From Silene conica (Eukaryota > Streptophyta > Magnoliopsida > Caryophyllales > Caryophyllaceae), in contig CM055314.2 of the NCBI GenBank assembly GCA_029255685.2, positions 328,399-392,398 on the forward strand: DNA of 64,000 nt, written 5' to 3'. How positions within the stretch are numbered: position 1 is the first letter of the stretch; the number at the start of each line of letters is the position of its first letter. Below, one piece after another: positions 1 through 9,734 of the stretch. A program made the position numbers and the translations under genes. Below the pieces are notes generated by a model. It saw nothing but the letters and a program-made list of their open reading frames with translations, did no database searches and was not told the DNA's origin.

Positions 1-649
1 TGAAACTAAAATATGAACTCAAGCAAAGAATTTATTATTCATGTTTATTCACCAAATCGGCCACAAATTTTACTATTGAGAAAGAAAAAAAATATAAGAT
101 GATATATATTTTTTTTATAAAATTGTAGATACAAAACATCATTTAAAAAATATTCAATTAGTGCATCACAAAAATTTAACGTAAGAAGAAAATATTTTTG
201 GATATTAGTTTTAGGACAAATTTTAGGATAATAGTTATTGCATTGTTCAATTTACAAATAAATTTTAGGATACTAATTTAAAAAAAAAACAGGGATGATT
301 CCATAATCAATTGTAGGATAATAGTTGTTAATAAAATTGACAAATATACGGATTATGTTATACCACAAAATATTTAAATAGTCCTTGTCTTTTATTCATA
401 TAATATATCACAATAATCATTGGAATTTGAGTATAAAGATTAAAATTATTTGTTACATATTTCTTGTTACATTCCTTTTTTATTGTTAGAAAAATTGATA
501 TATTATAATCTATAATATTTAAATATGTTTTTTTAATATCAACATGAATATGCTTGATCTGTGAATTTCATGGTTTGAAATTAATTTTAGGTAAATGTAA
601 ACAAATGTCAAGGACGACACGGTGAATATATAGTTAGTGAGAAGCAAAC
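1..649 (-). other. intron 1 of the CDK-like kinase gene, incomplete
   Basis: AT-rich sequence with no kinase-like reading frame on the minus strand. It is taken as intron because the upstream exon ends in an in-frame donor at 649-648. The acceptor is outside the window. Confidence 0.6.
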
Positions 650-1057
650 CTTTTCTAATTTTTCAAATCCTTGTGCTTGTAGTGGGACCCACCCGTGAAT
701 TGCTTCACCGGCAACAGCAGTGAGCCAACTAGGCCATCCTGCAGCGGCTTGCTCGGCAATAACCTGACCCTTAACGGACCCAAACTTTAAACTCAATGAA
801 AAATTTGAAGAAGAACTTTTGCTCTTTGTTGACTTTATTCCTATTGTTTCGTTTTCTCTTTCATCTTCTTTTTCATCAAATGACAAAACTACTTTAGCGT
901 CTTCCTTAACAACATCCTCATAATTGTGAGATTCGTTAAATTCATCTAACGTACTTGTTTCACGACGTGCACTTGTTGACCTTTTAACCCGAATTTCCCC
1001 CTTATAATCGCGACAAGGCGAGGACTCTTCCGCCTGTTTTGAACAAATGCAACCCAT
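650..1057 (-). CDS. CDK-like Ser/Thr kinase, first exon only (partial)
   Basis: This is the amino-terminal exon (136 codons) of a plant cyclin-dependent-kinase-like protein of the At1g18670/At1g74330 (IBS1) group. It starts MGCICSK, a standard N-myristoylation site (Gly2) with nearby cysteines that could be palmitoylated, so membrane attachment is likely. A low-complexity Ser/Lys/Glu region follows, then the family hallmark GWPSWLTAVAGEAI and FEKLEK, which lead into the glycine-rich loop of the kinase domain. The exon ends AAAAG|GTTTGC at 650, in phase 0. No kinase catalytic motif is visible in 1-649, so the catalytic domain must lie beyond the left edge. Family assignment is from recognition of the N-terminal block. 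The catalytic half is not seen, so activity cannot be judged. Confidence 0.85.
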
Positions 1058-1826
1058 TTATTAGCAACAATGCATACCCAAATCAATCCACCCAGATAAT
1101 TGAAATAAATGGGTTGACGTAAATGGGGGAAATTGGGAAGGCCAAGGATTTGAAGATTTTCTCAAATTTCTTTCAGTTTTTTCTCCTTCCAAATAATGAC
1201 TTTCTCCAATACTTTAGCTCTCACATGAGAGAAATTCGGAGACAAACAACTTTGTTCACCCAACAAAAATTTGCTTATTTAAGAATGATACATGTCAATT
1301 GTTCTAGCTTTATTTGTCTAGTAGCATTTATTTATCTTGGTTCCTAACATTTCTCAATGCCTTATTTTGATTACAAAATACATAAAAGTAAAATAAATAC
1401 TTTTTTAATCTTATATATATCATACTAGGATGAAACATCGTAGATTTGACATGTGTCATTCTTGCTTTCAATACAAGCATTAATTACAGTTAAATTAATA
1501 AATTAATATCGTATAAATTTCAACACCAAATTAACTATATTGTCATGTATAAATTAAATAAGTACAATTCTTTAACTTTATTTTTCATTCAAAAATATTT
1601 TGAAACTTCAACAAGTGAATTTATTGAAAAATAATGAGTATAATTTCATTGTATGTATCAATATATTTTGAAATATATTAAGAGATTAAGTGAGTATCCT
1701 TCGCATATGTTTCACTCACCGAAAATTAAATGGGAAATAGTTAAAAAATCTAACAAAATTCGCCGAAAATATTTAATGATCATGTATTTTATATTAAGTT
1801 TTTTGAAAGTTACGTATTTATTTTAA
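1058..1826. other. AT-rich intergenic DNA, nothing recognised
   Basis: Upstream flank of the minus-strand kinase gene, presumably holding its promoter and 5' UTR. No clear TATA box, gene or repeat boundary was recognised. A short open frame at 1123-1347 shows no protein-like features. Confidence 0.5.
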
Positions 1827-2035
1827 CACTACGTCAAATAAGAGCATCAACAACAGTTAGAAAAGGTCATATACCATTGTCAAATAAAAAACGAGACCAT
1901 TATTACATCGACGGTTGTTACTTATATTACCACGGTTTGTAGAAACGCGGAACCGTTATCAAATGTAATCAAGGGGTTAACATACCATTATGGAATTTAA
2001 AAGAACGGATCACAGACCGTTGTCAATAATATTGA
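1827..2035 (+). mobile_element. CACTA-like transposon terminus (fragment)
   Basis: The segment begins CACTACGTCAAATAAG, the CACTA-type terminal signature. It continues with subterminal short repeats of the kind ACCATTGTCAAA, CGACGGTTGTTAC, GAACCGTTATCAAA and GACCGTTGTCAA. Dense degenerate CCGTTG/CAACGG subterminal repeats are typical of plant CACTA (En/Spm) elements. The opposite end was not found, so this looks like one terminus or a deletion remnant. Confidence 0.45.
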
Positions 2036-2303
2036 ATGATGAATTTGAATGTTTGATTAAGGAATTAGAGAGGAAAGATTAAGCTAATACAAGTTTAAGC
2101 TATGTCTTAGACAAAATTTAGGGTGAGTGTCAGATTCAATTAGCATGGGGTATATATATAGGTACCCAACAATTAGCCTAAAAAATGAGGAAAAACGCGA
2201 CTAAACACAAACGGGTCTCATCCGGTCGCCCGGATGCTGGTTAGGTGATCGGATGAGAGCACGGTCTTCACTTGATTTGTACTTCGAGTTGCACAGGTAC
2301 TTT

Positions 2304-2648
2304 TGTAATACTCCATTGAACCGAATAGGATATTCGGGTGGGGTAACCCCTTGAAGAGGTCCATTAATAGGCTTATATCACTAGTGCTTAAAGGGATTGA
2401 AAGTACTACTCCTATCAACAAAGTGCACTTTCTTTTCTGGTTATCCATGCGAAAGAACCCCAAAGTTAAGCGTGCTTGGCTGGGAGTAATCTTAGGATGA
2501 GTGACCTCCTGGGAAGGTTCCCTGGATGCGCATGACTGAGGACAAAATGCGTTGGAAAGGACTCGTGTTGGTCTGTGGGGCCAGTACAAAGCCTGGCGAG
2601 TTACCGTGGCTAACATTTCCGGTCCTAGATTTGGGTCGGGGTGTTACA
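2304..2648 (+). mobile_element. Cassandra-type TRIM solo LTR carrying 5S rRNA sequence
   Basis: This 345-bp element begins TGTAATACTCC and ends GGGTCGGGGTGTTACA. It is bordered by the perfect 5-bp direct repeat ACTTT (2299-2303 and 2649-2653), as expected for an LTR insertion. It contains a stretch very close to plant 5S rRNA: AAGTTAAGCGTGCTTGG near 2463, then TAGGATGAGTGACCTCCTGG. It also has GGACTCGTGTTGGTCTGTGG, as in Cassandra LTRs. Cassandra elements are non-coding terminal-repeat retrotransposons whose LTRs carry a 5S-derived RNA polymerase III promoter region. Only one LTR is present, so it is a solo LTR left by recombination. It sits inside palindrome array 1. Confidence 0.92.
2455..2520 (+). 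other. 5S rRNA-derived segment inside the Cassandra-type LTR (not a functional 5S gene)
   Basis: The segment matches the internal and 3' half of plant 5S rRNA, including GTTAAGCGTGCTTGG, GGATGAGTGACCTCCTGG and GAAG. The 5' half of a real 5S gene is missing and the GGCGAGAGTAGTACT part is replaced by GCTGGGAGTAATCTT. It is therefore a transposon-borne relic rather than a ribosomal gene. Confidence 0.85.
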
Positions 2649-3442
2649 ACTTTGATCCCACCCCCGGATGTCGGTCCGAGGCCGGATGAGAATACAAAGT
2701 TCAAAACCCCAACGTTCGACATTTGTATTTCCAAATAAGAAATATCATGTATTCTCATCCGAGAGGTCGGATGGCGGGGCACCGAATGAAGCTTCTTCTT
2801 TGAGTTTCCAAGAGCTAATTAAGTATCCAATAGCAGGTATTCTCATCCGGGAATCCGGATGCCGGCTGGGGCCCAAATAAAAACACCTTCCCCGAGATTG
2901 CCAACTTTCTGTATTTTGCACTTCCGAATTGCAAGGCTTGAGCTCTCATCCGGCCGGCCGGATTTCGTGTCACCGGATGAGTCTTCCTTTGGTTGATTTC
3001 CAAGCATAAGTATGAGTTGCCAGGTATTCTCATTCGAGACCCCGAATGCCGGTTGGGGCCCGGATAAGAATACAGATGCAAAAATTCCAACTCTCGACAA
3101 TTGGAATTGCCGAGGCAAGGGTCTGAATTCCTATCCGGGACCCCGGATGTCGGCTGGGGCCCGAATGAGGATGCAAATTTTCTCTTCACTTCTTCCTTGA
3201 TCTTGCTTTCTTCAATCCTTTCGTTTCCGCTTTTGTTTGATCGATTTTACTCCAGGCCAAAACTGCCATATATGACACAAAATCATAGAATACGAAATCA
3301 CGTCCAAAATGCATGAATAAGGGGGTAAAACCGACTCGAAACGAGTCGGGATGCAAGAAGAACTAAGGTAAAAGCGGTACAAATTAGGAACTTATCACAA
3401 GTGCGCGATTATTGGATGATTTTAGGTGTGCTTCAGTTCAGT

Positions 3443-4608
3443 TGTAACACCTCTCCTTTGTATATACTTGAGTTATGACTCAACTCGGCCGAGTAAGTCG
3501 AACTCAACCGAGTAAGACTATCTCGGCTGAGTAAGTGTAACTCGGTCGATTAGGTCTGACTCGACCGAGTTTCTCCAATTTGGTCGAGTAGGTATTTCCA
3601 AAAGCAGAGCCGCGACTAATTATAAATATTAAACCGAGGGTTAAAACCTCATTTTTACCATAATCAGAATTAAGAAAACCCTAATTCCCTTTCATTCCCT
3701 TCCACCCTAATTCTTTCAAGAGTCCGTAACAAGAGTATAGAAACGTCGATCATCTAGCCTAGATTGTGTCTACAAGTAAGTATCATTCTTATCGTTAGTA
3801 TGTCGTTATAATTTAGTATGTTTCAGTAAGTAATTCATATATATGTTTCATATGAGGAGGATTCGTTGAGGAATGTTGGTAGAACAATCGTGGATTGTGC
3901 TTGCTTGATTATTACCTTGAGGTAGGGTTCTCCTTACTCAGTTATCTGTTATGTGATTGTGACGATATCTCTGATATATTGTGGCGATGTTATTATTGTG
4001 TTGTAAGACTGATATCACATGTGGTTACGATGAGATTTGGGAACATATGTGTGGGACCGTTGCGGGAAACGTCTCTCACTCTTATGATCGCTCTTCATGG
4101 GACCCACCACAGAGGGGGTGTGCACATTAATGATATGGTTACCCCTTGCCGCGAGCAAGTGGGGGTTGATTGTGGGACTACAGGTCGCCACTGTGAAATG
4201 ATTGGTTCTTGGTGATATCAACATGTGATGCCTTGGGATTTATATTATTGTTCTTAAATTTTGGTAGTGACGATATTGCGTATGCAGTGACTGACGCTTG
4301 TGGTTTGTGCGCTGTGATGATCCACTGCTAGGGTGAGCAGAGTCTCATGTTCGTAGATGATGCTTGCTGGCTTAGGAGGATGAGTCATCGCCTCACTTTT
4401 AGTATTGTCACTGTTGTCATAGCTTCCGCGAACTTTGTTCTTCTTTTCTCAGACGGTTGTACCTTATACATTGTTTATTTATACTTTTACTTTAAATAAA
4501 GGCTGCGCTAGTTGTTTATCTTGATATTATGCTTCAGAAAACTGAGATGGTAACATTTTTATAGTTTGATGATCATTTTTAAAGACCTTGAATTATGAGG
4601 GTGTTACA
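3443..4608 (+). mobile_element. Solo LTR, 1166 bp, TGTAACACC...GGTGTTACA
   Basis: The termini are inverted copies of one another (TGTAACACC and GGTGTTACA). The 5-bp direct repeat TCAGT flanks the element at 3438-3442 and 4609-4613. Near the 5' end a tandem set of CTCGGCCGAGT-like units runs over about 3478-3598, followed by a TATA-like TATAAATATT near 3621 and then a pyrimidine-rich leader. No internal coding region, second LTR, PBS or PPT follows, so this is a solo LTR. The 24240-24725 segment is a fragment of the same family in the opposite orientation. Superfamily (Ty3 more likely than Copia) is a guess. Confidence 0.88.
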
Positions 4609-4613
4609 TCAGT

Positions 4614-5685
4614 TCAGTCAGGTTATTCTCTAGTCAAGGGTTAAATGTTAATATTCAGGTTAATCTGGTCTGAAATGGTCCATTTTGCGTCCTAAATATA
4701 TTAACATTTTATATTTGTAATATTGATAAAATCAAGTGCAGATTCACACGATCACTTTGGATCAATTCATGGTTGTGGATTTTGGTTCCGGAGGTTTTGG
4801 GTTGTTTTGGATCAATATATCGAGTCGGACAAAGTCCAAGTCGGGATATCCATAAGGTTTAGTCAATTAAAATCAAATCTGTTATTTTCCATTCTAAATG
4901 GGATCTCTAGTCCTTATTCTCATCTCGTCCTTCTGGTCATGTCCAAAGTTTGAAATTTTTTGCCCTGAATATTATTTTTGTATGTGAATGTCTGTTTAGT
5001 TCTTAAACGATCAAATGGAAGGATGACATGAGACACTATATAAAAACTATTGCACACCGATTGCCACTGAAGGCGGGAGGGAATATTGAAGGAGAATAAC
5101 ACGTTGATGGAGTAAATCATGAGAATGCACATAGCCCGCACGAACAACACCCCTGAGCACTAGAATGCCCGGTAAGAAAATTAAACATTAAATTAAATAC
5201 CTTTTATAAGTACACGCGTTTTTAAGTAATAAATTTTTAAAAAAAGGACTAGAGGAATAATACACCATTGATTCTGAGGAGGATGCTCTGCAAAATCATA
5301 TGAACAATTTTTTGTTTAGATTTAATTTTAAATACATGACAAAAATAAAATTATACGTTATTTATAACCATAAAATATATAATTTATTATATTTAAATGA
5401 CGTGTATTGTGTCCTAAATTTCATAAGATGTCGTATCACGTGTCCGTGTCGTGTCCGTTTTGGTGCTAACTAGTAGGTGGGTAACCAAAGAAATTCTTAA
5501 TTTTATAAATCTTACTTACTCCATTTATTTGTTTTCTTCCCATTTGTTTTATTGCGTTTTCCAAGACGCACATTTGACCGTTTTTTTCGACACCTAAACG
5601 TTATTTTTTTCTATTGAAATTTTTTTCCTTAAAAATTTTTGGATAATAAATGTAAATGTTCTAATTTCATAACTTAAAATTTGGG
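4614..5685. other. intergenic DNA without a recognised gene
   Basis: AT-rich. Short open frames at 4723-4953 and 4920-5150 have no recognisable protein features. No clear repeat boundary was found. Confidence 0.45.
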
Positions 5686-5689
5686 GACG

Positions 5690-6437
5690 TGCTTTTTCAC
5701 ATACGGATTTTACTCTTTCACATACGATTTTTACCACCCTACCCTTGTCATTTTTTAACCTTCACTTCATTAATTTTAATTTTCTCTCTTCCTTTATCCT
5801 CCTAAACAACTACTTCGTTTATCGTTCCTCCGTCATCAACTCCGTTCACCACCGTCATATCACAACTTCGTCGCCGCCCCTTCCCCCTCCTCCTGCCGCG
5901 CACCCCTCCATAACCGACTCACCGCTGTCGCTGTCATATTGCAGACTAAAAAAAAGAACCTTCAAAAAATTGAATACGCAGCCGAATTAAAAAATAATGA
6001 ACAAAAACTAAAGAAATTAAAGAAGAAAACCTGAAGATTTTCTTGAATTAGAAGAATGAAAAATTGAATATGCAGTCAAAATTGAATACGCAGCAATTGA
6101 ATACAAAACACGGACAAATTGAGACTAATTTATTTTGTTGAGTTAGAAGAATGAAATTCAAATTCACTACGCATGAATTGAAGACGGATATACGACGAAC
6201 GTAATAAACAATATTGCCTCAATATTTGAAGAATTGTAATTCATTGTTTAAGTTTTTAGAGTAATTGGTTAAATTGTAAGGCAAAAACTCATATGTATGA
6301 GTTGTTTTGTTTAGTATTACGAAGGAGAGTTTTGATTTAGGAAGGAGAGTTTTGGTTTAGGAAAAAGGGTAAAAGATGGAAATTTTATGAAAAAGTGTAT
6401 GTGAAAAAGTAAAGTGTGTATGTGAAAAAGTAATTCC
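5690..6437. mobile_element. Non-autonomous TIR element upstream of the oxidoreductase gene
   Basis: The left end contains CTTTTTCACATACGGATTTTACTC followed by a second TTTCACATACG. The right end, about 6380-6437, is its inverted counterpart (GTATGTGAAAAAGT twice). The two ends match over roughly 45 bp with internal duplication of the TTTCACATAC motif. Length (~750 bp) and absence of a transposase point to a MULE-like or other non-autonomous DNA transposon. No confident target duplication was seen. Confidence 0.55.
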
Positions 6438-6628
6438 GAAAATGTGTTATTCTCTAACTTATTTACGGTAATTCGAAAATTTTGACCATCCGTATTATAT
6501 AATTCATGTGTTTTACACTGGTAGCCTGGTAGGTGGTAAGTTGGTAACCCAACGACTCTCATTAGTCCACCACTCCCAAGTCCCCAGCGTCTTCCCACTA
6601 AAGAAAAATAACGAGAGAAGGAATAAAA

Positions 6629-8428
6629 ATGGCGGAAGAACGTGAATTCGACATAGTAATCCTTGGAGCATCTGGGTTCACAGGCAAATACGTGTTAAGA
6701 GAAGCCTTAAAATTCTACAACACTCCGTCATCTCCACTCAAAACCCTTGCAATCGCAGGAAGAGACCCACATAAACTAACCCAAACCCTTGAATGGGCAT
6801 CCCAATCTCAACAACAACAACAACAACCCACAATCCCCATCCTCACCGCTGACACTTCATCCTTCCCATCTCTCCTCCGCATCGCCGCTTCAGCCCGTGT
6901 CGTCCTCAACTGCGTCGGTCCCTTCCGGCGACATGGCGACCCCGTTGTTCGTGCCTGTGTCGAAGCGGGTTCCGATTACTTGGATATTTGTGGTGAGCCG
7001 GAGTTTATGGAGAGGATGGAGATGTCTTACCATGATCAGGCTGCTGAGAAGTCTAGTTTGGTGATTTCAGCTTGTGGGTTCGACTCCGTTCCGGCTGAGG
7101 TTGGATTCTTGTTCAATTCACGGCAGTGGGGTGAGGGTTTGAATCGTGTTGAGGCGTATTTGAGTTTGGAGAGTCGCAACAAAATTGTTGGGAATTTTGC
7201 CACTTATGAGTCTGCTGTTCTTGGTGTTGCTAATACTCATGAATTGAGGAATTTGAGAAGATCTCGCCCTCGAAAACCTCGTCCTCAGGTCTCGTCTGCA
7301 CTTATTTGATCACCCTTTTTATTCAATTTGATTTTTTTTGGTTTACATCTATTCCCTCACTTCCAATTATTTGTTTACCTACTGCATTTTGGGTGTCTCT
7401 AGGTGGGTCAGTTGTTTACCTATCTATTACAGGATTGCCTTAGGAATGCCTTTAACGAGCAATTTGCTCCTCCGCAGTAATTTGGTCCATTTAATAGTTG
7501 ATCCCTCCTTTTTCGTTGGTCATTGTACCAAAATTGAAGGTGAAAGAATGACCGGGACAGAGGGAGTAGAAGTTTGCGGGAATAGCTCTAGCCTCTAGGT
7601 ATCGATAACAGGAATAGGGAGGTGACTTGTGAAAAGAAAGTGAGGACTGAGGGAAATCAACACCACCCCAAGTTTGCATTAGTTGTTATAAATTGCCCAT
7701 CACTGACTAATTAGTGCTATAACAATTTCTTGCAGATTCCTGGTCCTCCTCCACCAAAAGGAACCACAATTGAGCAACAAAAAGAGCTTGGTCTATGGGC
7801 AGTTAGGTTGCCTTCTGCAGACGCTGCTGTTGTCCGTAGAACACTTTCAATTTTAACAGAGCACCCGGAGGGGCTTTGTGGAGCAAACGAGAGCCCTGAT
7901 CAGATTCTGAAAAGAGAAACGTTTTGGTCCACTGTCAAGCCTGCCCATTTTGGGGTCAAGATTGGGACCAAATCTTTATTAGGCACCTTGCGGATTATTA
8001 CTGTGGGTGTGTTTATTGGCCTTTTTGGTAGTTTTTCATTGGGAAGGTCACTACTTCTAAAATTTCCGTCAATCTTCAGTCTTGGATGGTTTAGGAAGAA
8101 GGGACCTAGTGAAGAAGAGGTTAATAGTGCAAGCTTCAAAATGTGGTTCATTGGGCAGGGGTTTAGTGGCCACAGCACGGTGGCATTAGAAAACAGAAAA
8201 CCTGACACAGAAATAGTTACAAGAGTAACGGGACCAGAGATCGGTTATATAACAACCCCGATTATACTGGTGCAATGTGCACTGATTACCCTATCTCAGC
8301 GTCAAAACCTGCCTAAAGGAGGTGTGTTTCCACCAGGGATTGTGTTTGGGCACACTGATCTCCAAGAACGACTTCAGCAGAATGGTATATCATTTGATAT
8401 CATATCTAAACGTTCTTTGTCAGCCTAA
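6629..8428 (+). CDS. Saccharopine dehydrogenase-like oxidoreductase (At5g39410-like)
   Basis: Exons 6629-7288 and 7736-8428 join in phase 0 (CAG|GT ... TGCAG|ATT) to give about 450 residues, the usual family length. The N-terminus is a Rossmann fold with GASGFTG at residues 13-19 for NAD(P) binding. It continues with the family blocks VLNCVGPFRRHG and CGFDSVPAE. The second exon carries a hydrophobic stretch (ITVGVFIGLFGSFSLGR) typical of this eukaryotic subgroup, then GYITTPI and a conserved C-terminus ending in FPPGIVFG. Plant members are named 'probable mitochondrial saccharopine dehydrogenase-like', but the substrate is not established and true saccharopine dehydrogenase activity should not be assumed. 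Relatives in other eukaryotes associate with lipid droplets. It converges on the CNGC2-type gene. Confidence 0.93.
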
Positions 8429-9734
8429 ACGGTACTCTTTTTATTTATTTTTACTTTCATCTTGTTTTGCTTTGTGTAAACTGCTTCACTATTCTCTATT
8501 AATGTGATGATATGCCAGCTTAAGACTAGACTTCCGAATGTTAAGATGGGAGATACTGATGTTGGAAATAACATGTTTTTTGTTTGCTGACTTGATTTAT
8601 CCTGTTGTTTTTATGCCAATTTATAAGTTGTTTGTTGTTTTAATGTTAGGGTTTGCATTTCAATTAGATTAATCAGTATGTTACCAAGGACATGCAATAT
8701 ATAGTAGGCAAACAACTGCTACTTAACATTAAATAAACCATTTTGCTTAATCCATTATTGTCCAAAGCCAAACATTAGTGAATCTCTTCATTGTATGTCA
8801 AAAAAAACAAGATGAGAATATGAGAAGAAGGTTTAAGTCATCTGTTTCTTCTGAGTTGTTCTAGGTGGTTACCTTTCTTTCCTAGTCGTTCCCTTCTCTT
8901 TTTTTTTGCTTGTTGTGCTAAGTGAGATTATTCCGAATTTCCAATGAGTAGGAGATAATTTTTGGTATCCGCACCTGAGCTTGGAATAAGAGCAATGTGA
9001 GGAGGGGAACGTGTGTTGTTTGAATGTGACATACTGGCCGGATAAGTGTGGATTAGTGTTTGTTTAGTAGTTGCGTGGTTGCGCAGTTGCACTAGAAGAT
9101 GGTGTCATGTATTTATCACTAGAATTTGCAGGCTATTCTACAGTAGGCAGTATTGACATAGTTGTTAGAAGGAAGAAACATTCTCGCACGTCAACCATCT
9201 CAATGGACGGACCACCCACATGTTTCTTGTCAATTTAGTGTTGGGTTTTATATGATTGTCAATCCATCAGATCAGTCAGCCATGACGCATAACAAAATGT
9301 AATTCCCGTCTTTGGATACAATTTTCCTCCAAATCTTTTACTTTTACTTTTACTGTGGAGAGATTTTGGTTTGGCATTGTAAGGATTATTTAGTCTTTTT
9401 GAGCTTCTTCATCTCTCTAGCAGACTATCACAATCCCCTACAATCAATATATCATCGACAACAATCCCTTTTATACGTTGACCACAATCCCTGTGATATA
9501 CATATCGCTTAGCTGCATACATACAGAAGAATGAGCAAACAATTTACTTGAATTATTACCTGAATTCACATCGCCGAGCTGTGCTGTATAATGGAGCGTT
9601 TAACACGGCGCTTATTATATTAGGGCATAAAAATAGCATGAAAATTGAAAATATGCACACATTATCCCTAGCACGGAGTTGAACTAACTCAAACAAGTCC
9701 AATATGAGTATGATGGACTGCTGAAAGCTGAAAG
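8429..9734. other. intergenic DNA between two convergent genes
   Basis: It holds the 3' UTRs of the oxidoreductase (plus) and the CNGC2-type gene (minus). Nothing else was recognised. Confidence 0.5.

Larger units (their letters stand above)
2215..3178. repeat. Palindromic CCGGATG repeat array, ~95-bp spacing (array 1)
   Basis: Seven GC-rich, imperfectly palindromic modules of about 40-50 bp start near 2215, 2655, 2750, 2838, 2940, 3025 and 3128. A typical module reads TCTCATCCGG..CCGGATG, followed by a CGGCTGGGGCCC-like arm. The AT-rich spacers are related to one another, with modules before 2838 and 3025 sharing TTTCCAAG...AGGTATTCTCAT. Apart from the first gap the spacing is 85-103 bp. 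The first gap (440 bp) becomes about 90 bp once the nested Cassandra-type LTR and its duplicated target are removed. No coding capacity is evident; the open frames here follow the repeats. It is probably part of the non-coding internal region of a retrotransposon. Confidence 0.75.

Noticed and set aside
2455..2520. A genuine 5S rRNA gene
   Set aside because: Only the internal and 3' half is present and it lies between well-defined LTR termini with a target duplication, so it is transposon-borne.
2218..3316. Several overlapping open frames on both strands
   Set aside because: They follow the GC-rich palindrome modules, which lack stop codons. The peptides repeat the modules and have no protein family features.
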